Below, one piece after another: positions 31,928 through 42,767 of a stretch of 64,000 nt of DNA. The notes beneath the pieces are model-generated. The model ran no database searches and was not told the origin of the DNA. It saw nothing but the letters and a program-made list of their open reading frames with translations. Position numbers and translations under genes: made by a program. The DNA comes from Dermacentor variabilis (Eukaryota > Arthropoda > Arachnida > Ixodida > Ixodidae): NCBI RefSeq assembly GCF_050947875.1, contig NW_027460401.1:496001-560000 (forward strand). The letters run 5' to 3'. How positions within the stretch are numbered: the stretch's first letter is position 1; the number at the start of each line of letters is the position of its first letter.

Positions 31928-33001
31928 TATTGTGTGTTTCTGACAATAAAGCATCAGTTGTTAGTAAGCACTCGTCCGTGTCTCTTCTTGTGTCATCTGT
32001 TTGGCGCTTTAGTACTTCAGTATTTTAAATCACCTGGGATTCTTCAACCCTCACCCAATGCTTGGTACGAAAGCGTTTTGGCACCCCATTGGAATGCAGC
32101 TGCCATGGCCAGGCATCAAACCCTCACCCTCATGTGCAGCAGCAGATTCCACAGCCACCAAAACACCATGGCAGGTGAAACAATTTCCTCAGGTCAGAAC
32201 AATACACAGAGGAGTTGCATTCATTGTACATGGCTTTGACTGTGGCAAACTGCTGCTAATGTGTGAGACGCAACGCATGTGGCAGAATATTGGAGTGATC
32301 CAAAAGAAACTACCCACAGCTTCCTTGACCCGAGCTGCTCGTTTTTACGACAGTAGGTTGTGTACAGGCAACCATTTCAGCTCACTCTTGCCGAGTTTGC
32401 TAAAGACAAGCCAAGTTATCCTTCAACTTGAGAGTAAACAGAACACATGCTGCCATTTACAGAACTTGAACAAAATGACCCTCAGAGTGCCAGGTTGTAC
32501 GTTGACCTGCAAGATCCTTATGATTAATCGCTATGGCTTCTTCCACACAAGGGTGATCACAACTTGTGGAAAACACAGTCTCTTTCCTTTAAACAGTCTT
32601 AGAACTCACCCCTATATGAAGTTAATGTGAAGCCCCCCTTTCTAAAGTAATGTACTGCATTAAATAAAAGAGTGGAAAGAAAAACAGGACAGAACACAGC
32701 ATGGCACGCCACTGGCACAGTACATTACTTGTTCAGCATGAACCAACCAGTCTCCAGCAGAGTGCTCCTGCCCATTCCTCATTTTTAAAATTTCATTTAG
32801 CTCCATGCAATGAGACCTACAACCAACCCTTACTAGTGTGACCTGTTATGAGTATGCCCAGCTTTTGCATTTCAAATGTGGCCCGGGTACATTACAATGA
32901 TCAAAGGAGTTCCATACATATGTCGAAAGACGAATGTGCATCTGTCAGCATAAAGGTGCCAGAACGACAGAAAGCTGAGCTAGTGGGTAAGGATTCATTA
33001 C
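31928..33001. other. Mostly unassigned; old SINE inside
   Basis: Apart from the SINE relic at 32026-32180 I find no supported feature. I looked on the minus strand for the next UCK exon (after the one at 34510-34655) and did not find it. Confidence 0.5.
32026..32180 (-). mobile_element. Degenerate tRNA-derived SINE
   Basis: Compared with the SINEs at 59075-59308 and 62817-63047, the order of landmarks is preserved: CACCTGGGATTCTTCAACCC, then GCGTTTTGGCACCCCATTGG, then AATGCAGCTGCCATGGCCAG, then ACAGCCACCAAAACACCATG. Divergence is high and no target duplication is seen, so it is an old copy. Confidence 0.65.
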
Positions 33002-34457
33002 GCAAAAAAGAAGTGAGGCGTGCAGACAGGACGCAAGAGTAGAGAAGTGGACAACACTAACGCCGACTATCAACTGAAGGGAGCACTGAGGCGAAAAAAG
33101 AAAGAAGACACAAAACTCATCTGCGCATGCTCAGGAATGGTAACACCACGTGTCAGTCAGGTACACGTGCCGGTCTACGTGAGAGATAACTGTTAAGGCA
33201 CTTAACCTCTTCCTTATGTAAAGTAATCGAAGGCTGACTCACGCATGCACCTCCACCATTACAGATATGCCATGCCTCTACCATAAGACGCGTATCTTCA
33301 TTCTTATGCCTGTACAGTATCGCGCATTCATCTAACTCTGGCGTGCAGTTACAATCTCGGCAATGTAGTGAAAGATTAGAAGGCGGTCCACCGGTTAACG
33401 GCCTTTTATGTTCCATTAGCCTGTGATTGATACACCGTCCTGTTTGCCCTACGTAGAACTGGCCACAGCTAAAGGGAACTAAAGGGAACTAAAGGGAATG
33501 GGAAGCCGTTATTAAACTTTCAATCCAAGCATTCCAAAGCAGTAAAAAACGTAATTGCCATGTTGTGCCTTAAGTCATCTCTCACCAGATCCTACATGCA
33601 CAAAATGAGCACCAGTTTTAATGTGCAGGTCCGGCGCTTATTAGAAGCAGGTTATCCTAGTGTAGCAGTGGCCACTGTGGCTGAGCGCCTAAAGAAGCCG
33701 GTTTCGAGGGGGACAGACTTGATTACAGAAAGCAGTAATAGCAAAAAAAGAGTAGTGGCTATTCCGTACATTCATTCAGTATCGCACAGGCTTAAAAAAG
33801 TTGCAAGTAGATATGATGTTAATGTTGTTTCCACTGCTCCCAATAAGCTAGGTAAGATATGCGCTGCCATGCAGAGGAAAAAGGAGCAGGTAAAAGGCAG
33901 AAAAAGAACAGATGTTTGTCCAGTGAAGCACAATAAGAACAACAGTTTTACTGACTGTCGTATGTGTGTGGTTTATAATATTCCCCTTAGCTGTGGCCAG
34001 TTCTACGTAGGGCAAACGGGACGGTGTATCAATCACAGGCTAATGGAACATAAAAGGTCATTAACCGGTGGACCACCTTCTAATTTTTCTCTTCATTGCA
34101 GAGATTGTAACTGCACGCCAGAGTTAGATAAATGCGCGATACTGTACAGGCATAAGAATGAAGATACGCGTCTTACGGTAGAGGCATGGCATATCTATAA
34201 TGGTGGAGGTGCGTGCGTGAGTCAGCCTTCGATTACTTTACATAAGGAAGAGATTAAGTGCCTTAACAGTTATCTCTCACGTAGACCGGCACCTGTACCC
34301 GACTGACACGTGGTGTTACCATTCCTGAGCATGCGCAGATGAGTTTTGTGTCTTCTTTCTTTTTTCGCCTCAGTGCTCCCTTCAGTTGATAGTCGGCGTT
34401 AGTGTTGTCCACTTCTCGACTCTTGTGTCCTGTCTGCACACCTCACTTCTTTTTTGC
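33002..34457. mobile_element. Penelope-derived foldback unit, copy 2
   Basis: Length 1,456 bp, against 1,453 bp for copy 1. The left minus-sense arm runs from 33002 (GCAAAAAAGAAGTGAGG) to about 33496; the right plus-sense arm ends at 34457 (CACTTCTTTTTTGC). The internal junction has the same CTAAAGGGAA repeat and the same 5' truncation point as copy 1. It lies in the UCK intron downstream of the exon at 34510-34655. Confidence 0.9.
33560..34306 (+). CDS. Penelope-like GIY-YIG endonuclease (RT missing), copy 2, intact frame
   Basis: A 248-aa uninterrupted frame from ATG at 33560. The region MLCLKSSLTRSYMHKMSTSF is the end of the Penelope-like RT/thumb, IPYIHSVSHRLKKVASRYDV the conserved linker, and CVVYNIPLSCGQFYVGQTGR with NHRLMEHKR the GIY-YIG endonuclease core. 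A cysteine-rich tail follows. In the first GIY-YIG motif, the G of copy 1 (GVVY) is C here (CVVY). Differences from copy 1 are few. With no RT in the unit, mobility would need a full Penelope-like element elsewhere. Whether the frame is expressed is unknown. The left arm of the unit also holds part of the same frame on the minus strand (33416-33153). Confidence 0.85.
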   Translation: MLCLKSSLTRSYMHKMSTSFNVQVRRLLEAGYPSVAVATVAERLKKPVSRGTDLITESSNSKKRVVAIPYIHSVSHRLKKVASRYDVNVVSTAPNKLGKICAAMQRKKEQVKGRKRTDVCPVKHNKNNSFTDCRMCVVYNIPLSCGQFYVGQTGRCINHRLMEHKRSLTGGPPSNFSLHCRDCNCTPELDKCAILYRHKNEDTRLTVEAWHIYNGGGACVSQPSITLHKEEIKCLNSYLSRRPAPVPD

Positions 34458-34509
34458 ATAATGAAAGGTGCCATAAATGGCAAGCAAGAAAAGCTGAGGC
34501 AACAGTCAC

Positions 34510-34655
34510 CTCTGCGTGCAAGTCGTGTGTCCGGGTCGGTGTCCACAAAGAGCTTCATATGAAACATGTCTCGCAGGCGTGGAAAATAAAACAGCAGCAC
34601 CCCTTCCACCAGAACAACGTCTGCAGGCGCAATGCTTATCCACTGGTCCCGCAGC
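34510..34655 (-). CDS. Uck: Uridine-cytidine kinase, internal exon
   Basis: UCK phosphorylates uridine and cytidine to UMP and CMP in the cytosolic pyrimidine salvage pathway. This 146-bp exon encodes [20 protein letters not shown], then [20 protein letters not shown], then PDTRLARR. This matches the UCK segment PADVVLFEGIL...[16 protein letters not shown], which covers the central beta strand and the residues before the lid. The acceptor reads TAATTTTTTCAG/GCTGCGG and the donor CGCAGAG/GTGACT. It starts with one base completing an arginine codon left by the exon at 41312-41408 and ends one base into the next codon (valine in the family). The next exon, expected to start with a VLRDI-like sequence, was not found in the window. 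Confidence 0.93.
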
Positions 34656-34753
34656 CTGAAAAAATTAGCATAGACGCAATCACATATCTGACAACAGTGC
34701 AGCAGTGTCGTAAACACTCTTGAATTCAAGGGCACCAAAAACAGCTTTCAGCA

Positions 34754-34848
34754 AAATTACGACCACATAAAACCAACAGGTAATGAAGCCAAGGAAAGGC
34801 AAGCCTATGCTTTCCTTGGCTTCACTGTCTGTTGGCTTTATATGGTCG
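34754..34848. repeat. Imperfect palindrome in UCK intron
   Basis: The arms ACGACCACATAAAACCAACA...AATGAAGCCAAGGAAAG and its near reverse complement (CTTTCCTTGGCTTCACTG...TGGTCGTGATT) are about 45 bp each, around the loop GCAAGCCTATG. Several mismatches exist between the arms. Confidence 0.85.
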
Positions 34849-35560
34849 TGATTAAGAAAATATGAGCCCCTCAGTTTCCCTTCTTGACCATTCAGCAAAA
34901 TTGAGAGCCATCTCAGACAAGAAAAGGTGCAGCTTCACAAATTGCGTTTCAAAACAATTTACAAAATGTGTCAAACTAGCAAAGCTGATTGCTCAAAAGT
35001 TGTCCTTTGCCTCCTTCAAGGCTTTCCTGTCCGTTCATCATCAGTGAAAACCTGGATAGATAAGCTCGCAACAGAACTGCTTGTTGGCCTAGTTGGTGCT
35101 TGCTAAAAGACATGTTTTTTACCGCAATTGAACACTCACAAAAGGAAGACACATAAAGACAACACAGACTGTGTTGTCTTTATGTGTCTTCCTTTTGTGA
35201 GTGTTCAATAGCGGCAAAAACATGTCTTATAGATAAGCTCTTTGTGGCACGCAATTTGCTTGCTACCGAAATGTCATCATGACGCAGTTGCCTTTTTCAT
35301 CTTTGGGCAGCTAAAGCCTACAGGTTAGTGTATTCACTTGATTCATGCTGTTCAATGCTCCGCAAAATTAATCTTTTATCATTTCTGCTACTTACTGTAG
35401 GAGACTGACCGGTAGCATACATTAGCGGTAGCATACATACAGACCGGTAGCGACGCGAATAATGTAGAACTTTGTGGAAGGCACGTGGGTCCCAGCGATT
35501 ACTCTGGAACAAAGTCGACACGCTTGACGCGCTGATCAGATTTTCGACGATCGCCGACTG

Positions 35561-36891
35561 TGTTCATGACACGCTGGAACATTGCAGGCACCGAGCACAG
35601 TCTGAATGGCATGACATTGAACTCGTAGGGGTCTGGCATGATGAAGGAGGTCTTTTCGCAATCTCTCTCGTCAACTTCTATTTGCCAGTAGCTAGACTTG
35701 AGGTCCATCAACGAGAAGTATTTAGCGTTGCAGAGACGATCCAATGCATCATCTATCCCTGGGAGGGGGTATACGTCCTTCTTCGCGATCTTGTTTAGTC
35801 GACGATAATCGACGCAGAAACTTAGGCTTCCGTCTTTTTTCTTTGCTAAGACAATAGGAGATGCCCACGGGCTTTTCGACAGCTGGATGATGTCGTCGCG
35901 CAGCATTTCGTCAACTTGTTTTATAGCTTGCGTTCTCGCGCCGAAACTCGGTAAGGGCTCTGACGGAATGGTCGAGCACACTCTTCGGTTATTATGCAAT
36001 GCTTTGCAACTGGTGTTTGTCAAATCCTCGATGACGTCGAAAAGCAGTCTTTGTATCGTAGGAGAAGACTTCTGATCTGTTGCTGCTTACTCATAGGAAG
36101 ACTTGGATTCACGTTGAAGTCTGGTTCGGGGAATATGCTCATCGGGGGAGATGCGGCAGAATCCGAGAGGACAAAGGCATTGCTGGTTTCCACAATTTCT
36201 TCGATGTACGCGATTGTTGTGCCCTTGTTGATGTGCTTGAACTCTTGGCTGAAGTTGGTTAGCATAACTTCCGCTTGCCCTCCTTGGAGTCTAGCGATCC
36301 CTCTTGAAATTTCACGGTCGAGCAGTAGATGTTGGTTGCCCTCAATGACGCCTTCTACGTTAGCGGGTGTTTCGGTGCCGACAGAAGTAATAATGCTGGA
36401 GCACGGCGGGATGCTCAATTGATCTTCGAGCACACTCAAGGCGTGGTGACTACGAGGCCTCTCCAGTGGTATCGCTTGATCTTCTGACAGCATTATCGAT
36501 TTTGACTTCAGGTCTATGATTGCGCCGTGTTGGTTCAGGAAGTCCATGCTGAGAATGACGTCTCGTGAACACTGTTGGAGGATAACGAAGGTGGCAGGGT
36601 AAGTCCGGTCATGAACGGTAATTCTTGCCGCGCAGATTCCAGTCGGGGTAATGAGGTATCCTCCGGCGGTCCGAATTTGGGGCCTTCCCATGCAGTGTTA
36701 ACTTTCTTCAACTGGGCGGCGATGTGTCCACTCATGACGGAGTAATCGGCCCCTGTATCGACTAAGGCGGTGACTGTGTGGCCGTCGAGGAGCACGTCGA
36801 GGTCGGTGCTTCTTTGTCTGGCATTACAGTTCGGTTTTGGCGTCGGACCACGGCTGCGACGCGTTGACCAGTGGCTAGTCTGTGATGTCAT
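35561..36891 (-). pseudogene. Ty3/gypsy pol: protease and partial RT (block copy 2)
   Basis: Twin of 1463-2793 with the same intact DTGA protease motif, RT truncated after FQRVMNT and fusion to an inverted LTR fragment (35454-35560). One substitution near 35936 is visible. It is transcribed in the same sense as the host UCK gene but lies in its intron. Confidence 0.88.
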
Positions 36892-37029
36892 CAGGTCGTC
36901 TTTCGTCGTTGTATTCTGTGCTTCCAGACTTCATTGAGACGGCGGCGTGTCGTTACATCATTGAGGTAGTTTCTTCGGCGCCTTCATCAGTTCAACGAAC
37001 AGCAACCGCACCTCAATCGGTTGCTGCTT

Positions 37030-38235
37030 TTAGTTTTCCGGATATGGGCTTGCAGAGCGGCCCCGGGCTGGGCCAGTGTATGGTCGGTGCTGCCGCGACA
37101 GGTAGCGGCCTGGTGACGGCGAACGGGCTGGTCGTCGAGGGCTGCACTGAGTAGCGGCGAGGTAGTCGGCGATGTCAGGAGGGCGTTCACCTTCCCTCGG
37201 GCGCTGTGCGTTGACGGCGAAGCCTCGCAATCCCTGGTCGCGGTATGGGCATCGGCGGTACACATGGCCGGCTTCGCCGCAGTGGTAGCATAGTGGGCGG
37301 TGGCCAAGAGCGCGCCAAACATCTGTCTTCCTCGAGTAGCTGCACTGGGCGACGGGTGGGCGTGCTGGCGGCGGCGGCGGTGGTCGACAGAATTGCGGCA
37401 TTACAGGGCCCTGGCGCGGTCGCGGAGGGGGACCTTGACGGCTTGCGACAGCGGCGTATGTCATCGCTTCTGGCTGGGGCTGCGGTAATTGTGGTTGCAC
37501 CTCAGAAACTCTAAGCGATCGCTGCACCTCTTCTTTCACGATGGCGGCGATCGAGGCCACTTGAGGCTGCGATGAAGGCAAGACTTTGCGCAGTTCTTCG
37601 CGAAAAATGGCCCGGATGGTCTCGCGCAGATTGTCCGTGGCCAGTGATTAAATTCCTTCGTAGTTGGTAGAGTTCGTACGGCGGTTGAATTGCCGGTTCA
37701 CCATTTCGAGTGTCTTCTCGATGCTAGTGTCCTCGCGAAGGGACTCTCCTACGGTCTTCAGTGGGCTTCGTATCATTGAGCCGAAAAGTTCTTCCATCAC
37801 ACCACGCATGAGTAAGCGGACTTTCTTCTACCTGGGCATCTCCGGGTCGGCGTGGCGGAACAGACGGCTCATTTCTTCCGTGAAGATGGCAACGTTCTCG
37901 TTAGGTAGCTGCCCTCGGGAGTCCAGCATAGCTTCAGCCCTTTCCTTGCGCACAACGCTCATAAAGGTGCGCAGGAAGCCGCTATGCAACAGGTCCCATG
38001 TTGTCATCATCGACTCCCGGTTCTCAAACCACGTTCTGGCGGCATCTTCTAAGGCGAAGTATACATGCCGCAGATTGTTGTCGGAGTCCCAGCTGTTGAA
38101 AGTCGCAATTCGTTCGTAGGTCTCCAGCCAAGATTCCGGGTCTTCAGTAGCTGCTCCATGGAAGGTTGGCGGGTCCCGAGGTTGTTGCAGGATAACAGGG
38201 GATGCTGGGGCAGCCATTGGGGTTGTCTTGGCCAC
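37030..38235 (-). pseudogene. Ty3/gypsy gag (block copy 2)
   Basis: Twin of 2932-4137: N-terminal capsid-like part starting MAKTTPMAAPASP, stop near 37828, then the zinc-knuckle part CYHCGEAGHVYRRC. One substitution near 37447 separates the copies. Confidence 0.88.
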
Positions 38236-38358
38236 AATCTTCTTTGTCGTCTCAGGTAGAAGTCAGCGCTCTTGGGGCAGCCCTTGCAGTCGGCGGCTAG
38301 CACGCCGGTCTTGGGCGATGTTGGTTTTGTCCTCAGGCTACCCCGCACCTCCATCAGA

Positions 38359-38778
38359 TGTCACGTGGTAGTGACGGTTGAGAAGGCAGCAAAACTGTGA
38401 TTTACGAAACGAGCGTTTTATTGGGCGAACTTGTGCCCTCAAAAACAGGCTACACTCAAAGAAGAATGGTAGCGGCGAACATGATCGGCGGTCGTCGAAA
38501 ATCTGATGAGCGGGTCAAGCGCATCGACTTTTATACATCAGTCGCCGAATGTTCCAGAGTAATCGCTGGGACCCGCGTGCCTTCCACAAAGTTCTACATT
38601 ATTCGCATCGTGCACACATGCGATCAGATTACACAAGGTTCGGTCACAGACAGCGGATGGAAGCATCGATAACATTCCAGAAACTTCCGATACATGCAGG
38701 CGCGTCCTGCGCTGTGCGATAACATTTGTTAGGCGGTGAAACGTGTCGACCGATATAGACAAACAAATACACATGTCA
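38359..38778 (-). mobile_element. Gypsy LTR (block copy 2)
   Basis: Twin of 4261-4680, from TGTCACGTGG to ACACATGTCA, with the same primer binding site just to its left. Confidence 0.9.
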
Positions 38779-40067
38779 ATATGTCGCAGTTCCGCACAAC
38801 AGGCGAAGCATCGATTGCGATAGAAAATTATTAGACAGAAATATGATGTAGTCTTAGTAGTTTTATCAGCCGTATAAGCTTGCAAAACATTTGTTTACTA
38901 ACTAAATTAACAAGCACGGTGTCACACAAGCACAGGCAAACATGAACACCTCTCACTCAATGAGTGCGGACACGCGCTGTCAAAATGCTAGTGTAATGAA
39001 GAGCAGCAGCAGGGGCAAGCGAATTGTCCTTCGTGCTGCCTCTCACTTCAATGGGAACTAAGTGGCGAGAACACAGCGCACATAACACCATGAGCCCTTG
39101 GCGTGCCTAGACTCTGTACCCACCGCAGGTAGCTTTCAATATAGGGCCCGCGCGACTACACACAATTGCACCACACCCAGCTGCCACTGGAGTAGAATCC
39201 CCCACCCCTCCCTTGCCTGCGATGGAACACGGCGTGCTTCCTCCCCACCTTTTTTTGCGAGCAAGAGATTGAGTCACCATCCTTCTTGGCTCACCCTTGC
39301 ACCTATAGCATACAGTGCATGGCTGCAATGTTATCACACTTGGACTTTATACGGAACATCACGGCGGCACCGATGCCAATGCGAATGACGACGGCGGAAA
39401 TTCAGCTGAAGTGTCCATATAATTGCTATCGCTATAAAACTCTACTCAGCGGGCCTCACTCGAACTCACACTCACCAAAAATTCTACTCAGCATGGCTCA
39501 TTTGAACTCGCCAGAATTTTACTCACGAAGCTCACTTGAATACAGACTCGCCAAAATTTTACTCATTGGGGCTCACCAAGACTAACAAAAAAGATAGGGG
39601 AGGAGGGGAGGGAGATAGCACGCACTCTTTTTTAGTTTGTCCTGAGAAAACTTTTTGTAGGATATATGCACACATTATTTGGGATGGCCTTCCTTTAAAT
39701 GTAGCTAGCACACAAGCAGCACCAAATTATAGAAACAGCAGAGAGTGAAAAGCCACACAATGTTTTTATATCAAAGTGACTTTTTCAGCGACTGAGCTGT
39801 TGCGGATTATGCCTGCTTCAGGAACTTGTCTGAACAAGGTTGCTTGACGCAAGCGCCCTCCAGGCGTCTTGCACTGCCAAAACAGGGCCACACAGGTACG
39901 ATGAATTTTTCTTTCTTCCTTGCATTATTTGCAATCAGAAATGAATGTATAAATGAGAGAGAAAAATTAGCAACATACAGCATTAGAGGAAATAGCTCTT
40001 TAGGAAATTTTCAACCACTTCTGACTGCCTTATCACCAAGTTGGTTGCTTGACCTCTGTGACTTGGC

Positions 40068-41311
40068 GAGATTGAATGAGAGACACCAGAGAGGAGCATT
40101 ACATCAAGCTGGATTGATAAATTACACTTATGGAAAACCAAAAACGTCACTCCTGCCGTGAGCGCAGTCTTGGTAAGCCAGAAAAGATGCAAAAATGAAA
40201 GACTAGTTTCAAGTTTCCCATGCTAGCTCCCTGTGACGTCACAAGGCATGGACAGTGTCAGTTCAAGAATAATTAGTATAGGTAGCTTACCAATAAACGA
40301 AAGGCTCAACCTATTCAGTTCTGAAAACTTTTTCTCAATAAAAATGGCCCAAGTATGCAAAAATATACTGCAGTATGTGACGTCATACTAATGTAGCGGT
40401 GTTACACTGAGTGCGAAATTCAATTAGGAAGGATTTGCCTTTCATTTTCAGCAGTAATAACCAAGCTTTTACTAAGAAATTAGTGGAACTAATGACTGGG
40501 AGGCAAACTCCCCAAACAAAGGACTCCATACTTCTTGTACTTTTCAAAAGGAGATTGCTCGCTTGCACTTGCTCACCCTAACAAAGATTGCACAAAACAG
40601 TCTAAGGCTTACTGTGCATTATATTTTGCTGGCTATCATGTCACAGCTTCGCATTACGAGCAAAACAATTTTTTTCTTTTTACAAATCTGAAAAACACTT
40701 AAGCATTTATTTACGAGTGTTGCCTACAGGCAACATACCAAAACATTTTTTTTCTTGCCGAGTTTCAGTGTTCAGTACCAAGTTTCTGGCTAAGTGCTTC
40801 GGCGAACACTGAATGACAGGCCACAGGGCCACTACATTTGTTGGTTTAGAGCAGGAGCATTGGACAACGAAGAGTATGTTTGGCCCGCGACTCACTGTCT
40901 TTTGAAAGCAAGGTCAGGGGAGACAGGCCGATGCAACATATCCAGCTGCAATGGTGCTGCACATGTGACGTAAAGCAAACGAAATGTGCACCTGTGGTTC
41001 ACATAGGATGAGAGCCCTTGATACAAATTGAAAACGCTTGAAGTGAAGCCCACTTCCAGTTTCCTGTCTGTGGCTTTCCTCCTATTGCTGAAAAAGCTTC
41101 TGCAAAATTTTTTTTTTCTTTTTGTTGATTCAGCTTATTATTCATGTGTTCTGCATATTTAGACAGAAAAGAAACATTTTTTTTCTGGGTACTTATATGT
41201 CTCATCATTAAAGGGTTAACCCCTGCATCAGGCATCATTATTTTCTTCCATTTTGATCATAATTGGCTCGGGATAGGTGTGTGTGTGTGTGTGTGTGTAT
41301 AATTCTCTTAC
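40068..41311. other. Rest of UCK intron, no further gene
   Basis: Intronic sequence with no supported coding frame. A (GT)n microsatellite lies at about 41276-41299, only 11 bp past the splice donor of the exon at 41312-41408 (minus sense). The sequence TTTCAAGTTTCCCATGCTAG near 40209 and nearby lines have the look of an old repeat, but I cannot assign it. Confidence 0.5.
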
Positions 41312-41408
41312 CGCGTGCTAGTGATGAAATCGTACACAGGCAACTGCACCACCTTCTCCTGCAAGATGTCGCTCAGGGTTGCTGCCATCAGCTCATCGTC
41401 AAACACAT
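41312..41408 (-). CDS. Uck: Uridine-cytidine kinase, internal exon (upstream one)
   Basis: This 97-bp exon reads VFDDELMAATLSDILQEKVV, then QLPVYDFITST, matching the UCK segment DHPDAFDNELILKTLKEI...VQIPVYDFVSHSR, which lines the nucleoside site. The acceptor is CATGTCTGTGCAG/ATGTG and the donor ACGCG/GTAAGA. The first two bases AT complete an aspartate codon begun in an earlier exon. The last two bases CG join the G that opens the next exon (34510-34655) to give arginine, so the junction reads ITSTR-LRDQW. Phases agree, and the two exons are consecutive. The P-loop exon upstream (expected at higher coordinates) was not found. Confidence 0.92.
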
Positions 41409-42572
41409 CTGCACAGACATGCATCGTTTCAAAGACGAGGAAGATGTCCAAAGGGGGCATATCGAGGACCACTAACAACTGTCAAGTAACAGCTTAGTTG
41501 CCACAGTTTTTTCAGCACTTACCACCATATGCATTAGAGCTAAGACACTTGAACATAGAAGCACACAAGAGTTCAGTTCCTGTAGACACCTCTAGCAATG
41601 ACCTCTACAGCTTAAATAAAATGAAAATATTAGCAAGCCACTCTGCCAAGCTAAGTTTGAAGCTAAGTGGTCAACTCCTTCATATGCACGTAAGTGACAA
41701 CCTAGAATAAAAAAACAAGCTTCAGTAGCACATTTTATCAATACTGATGACAATGAGCTAGACTGTGTAAGCTCCCATGCACACCCCACTTAGGATAGCA
41801 AAGTGTGATTACACATGGGCAGGACCTTCAGCAAGTGTGAACCATTTTGGCCATGGGGGCCACGACGCCCCTGTGCCACAACCGCCCCAGGCCTCCAGAC
41901 AATTTCTGGCAACTGTTCCATTCTTTTATGGTAAATAAAAGGTGCAGTGCCAACTAAGGTAAATATGTTTAAAACCGTTTAAGTTCCTTTGGGGAAGCTG
42001 AATTGTTTTTTAATAAATTTTACTTTGGTTGGTACTGCATCTATTAATAATATGATGTTCCTTGACCAGAAGGGATTCTGTCAGACCCTCAATTTCAATT
42101 GTTCATTTACTTGGACGATCGAGGTGAATGCTTAACGATCGCAATTTGCAGCCGCTCCTGTGAAAAGCTTGGTGCCAAGACCAATTGACGCTGGAACCAG
42201 ATGCTGCCAGGGCCACTCAATACAGGAGGCTATGGGCACCATACAAAACTAAACAGTTACCAGTCAGACCACACACATTGTACCAGTTTCTGACATGTCA
42301 TTTTCACAAAAACAATTATTGTCCAAAACCAAGAATATGTCTGCCAGGCGGTACAACTTCTAGCCAAACAAATGGAAGTTGAATCAAGAAGCAGACCCCA
42401 ATTGATTCTTTTACAAAGTCTATTAATAGCTATGCAAATGCTAGCTGGATCCAACCATGGAGGAGTGCTAACCTGCCTGTGAAGGCTATCCTGCTGATGC
42501 CCTGGCAATTCTGGCTTTGAGATGAAATATGTGTAAAAGGAACTGAAATTTGGTACTTGCACCTAACAGCAG

Positions 42573-42767
42573 TCAATCAAAGTTGTGCCTGGACACTGCT
42601 GCAATGCTGTCAACACCTCCAAACACACGAACAGGTTGACAGTGCACTCCTTCCGGGTGCAGATAAGTGGAGTCGAGGGCATGACTGTTCACACTGCCAA
42701 AGGTCTGGCAAGCATTGTTCCTTCTCGCAAGCTGTCCTGTTTAGCTGCCCGTCTTGCCTATACAGTG
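42573..42767 (+). CDS. Possible exon of unknown gene
   Basis: A plus-strand frame contains HTNRLTVHSFRVQISGVEGM and TVHTAKGLASIVPSRKLSCL, bounded by an acceptor-like ACTTGCACCTAACAGCAG and a donor-like CAGTG/GTGAGC. Splice-like boundaries and the protein-like composition are the only support. I do not recognise it. It lies beyond the UCK exons, on the opposite strand, so it could be a nested gene, a TE or chance. Confidence 0.25.

Larger units (their letters stand above)
35122..40067. repeat. 4,946-bp duplicated block, copy 2 (in UCK intron)
   Basis: This is the twin of 1024-5969, in the same orientation. Here the palindrome at the left edge extends beyond the block, and at the right the sequence runs on smoothly into intronic sequence (ACTTGGCGAGATTGAATGAG). 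This copy therefore looks like the source context. It lies wholly inside the intron between UCK exons 41312-41408 and 34510-34655. Confidence 0.95.

Noticed and set aside
31928..34457. Next downstream UCK exon (VLRDI-like)
   Set aside because: No matching minus-strand sequence was seen; it must lie further away or outside the window.
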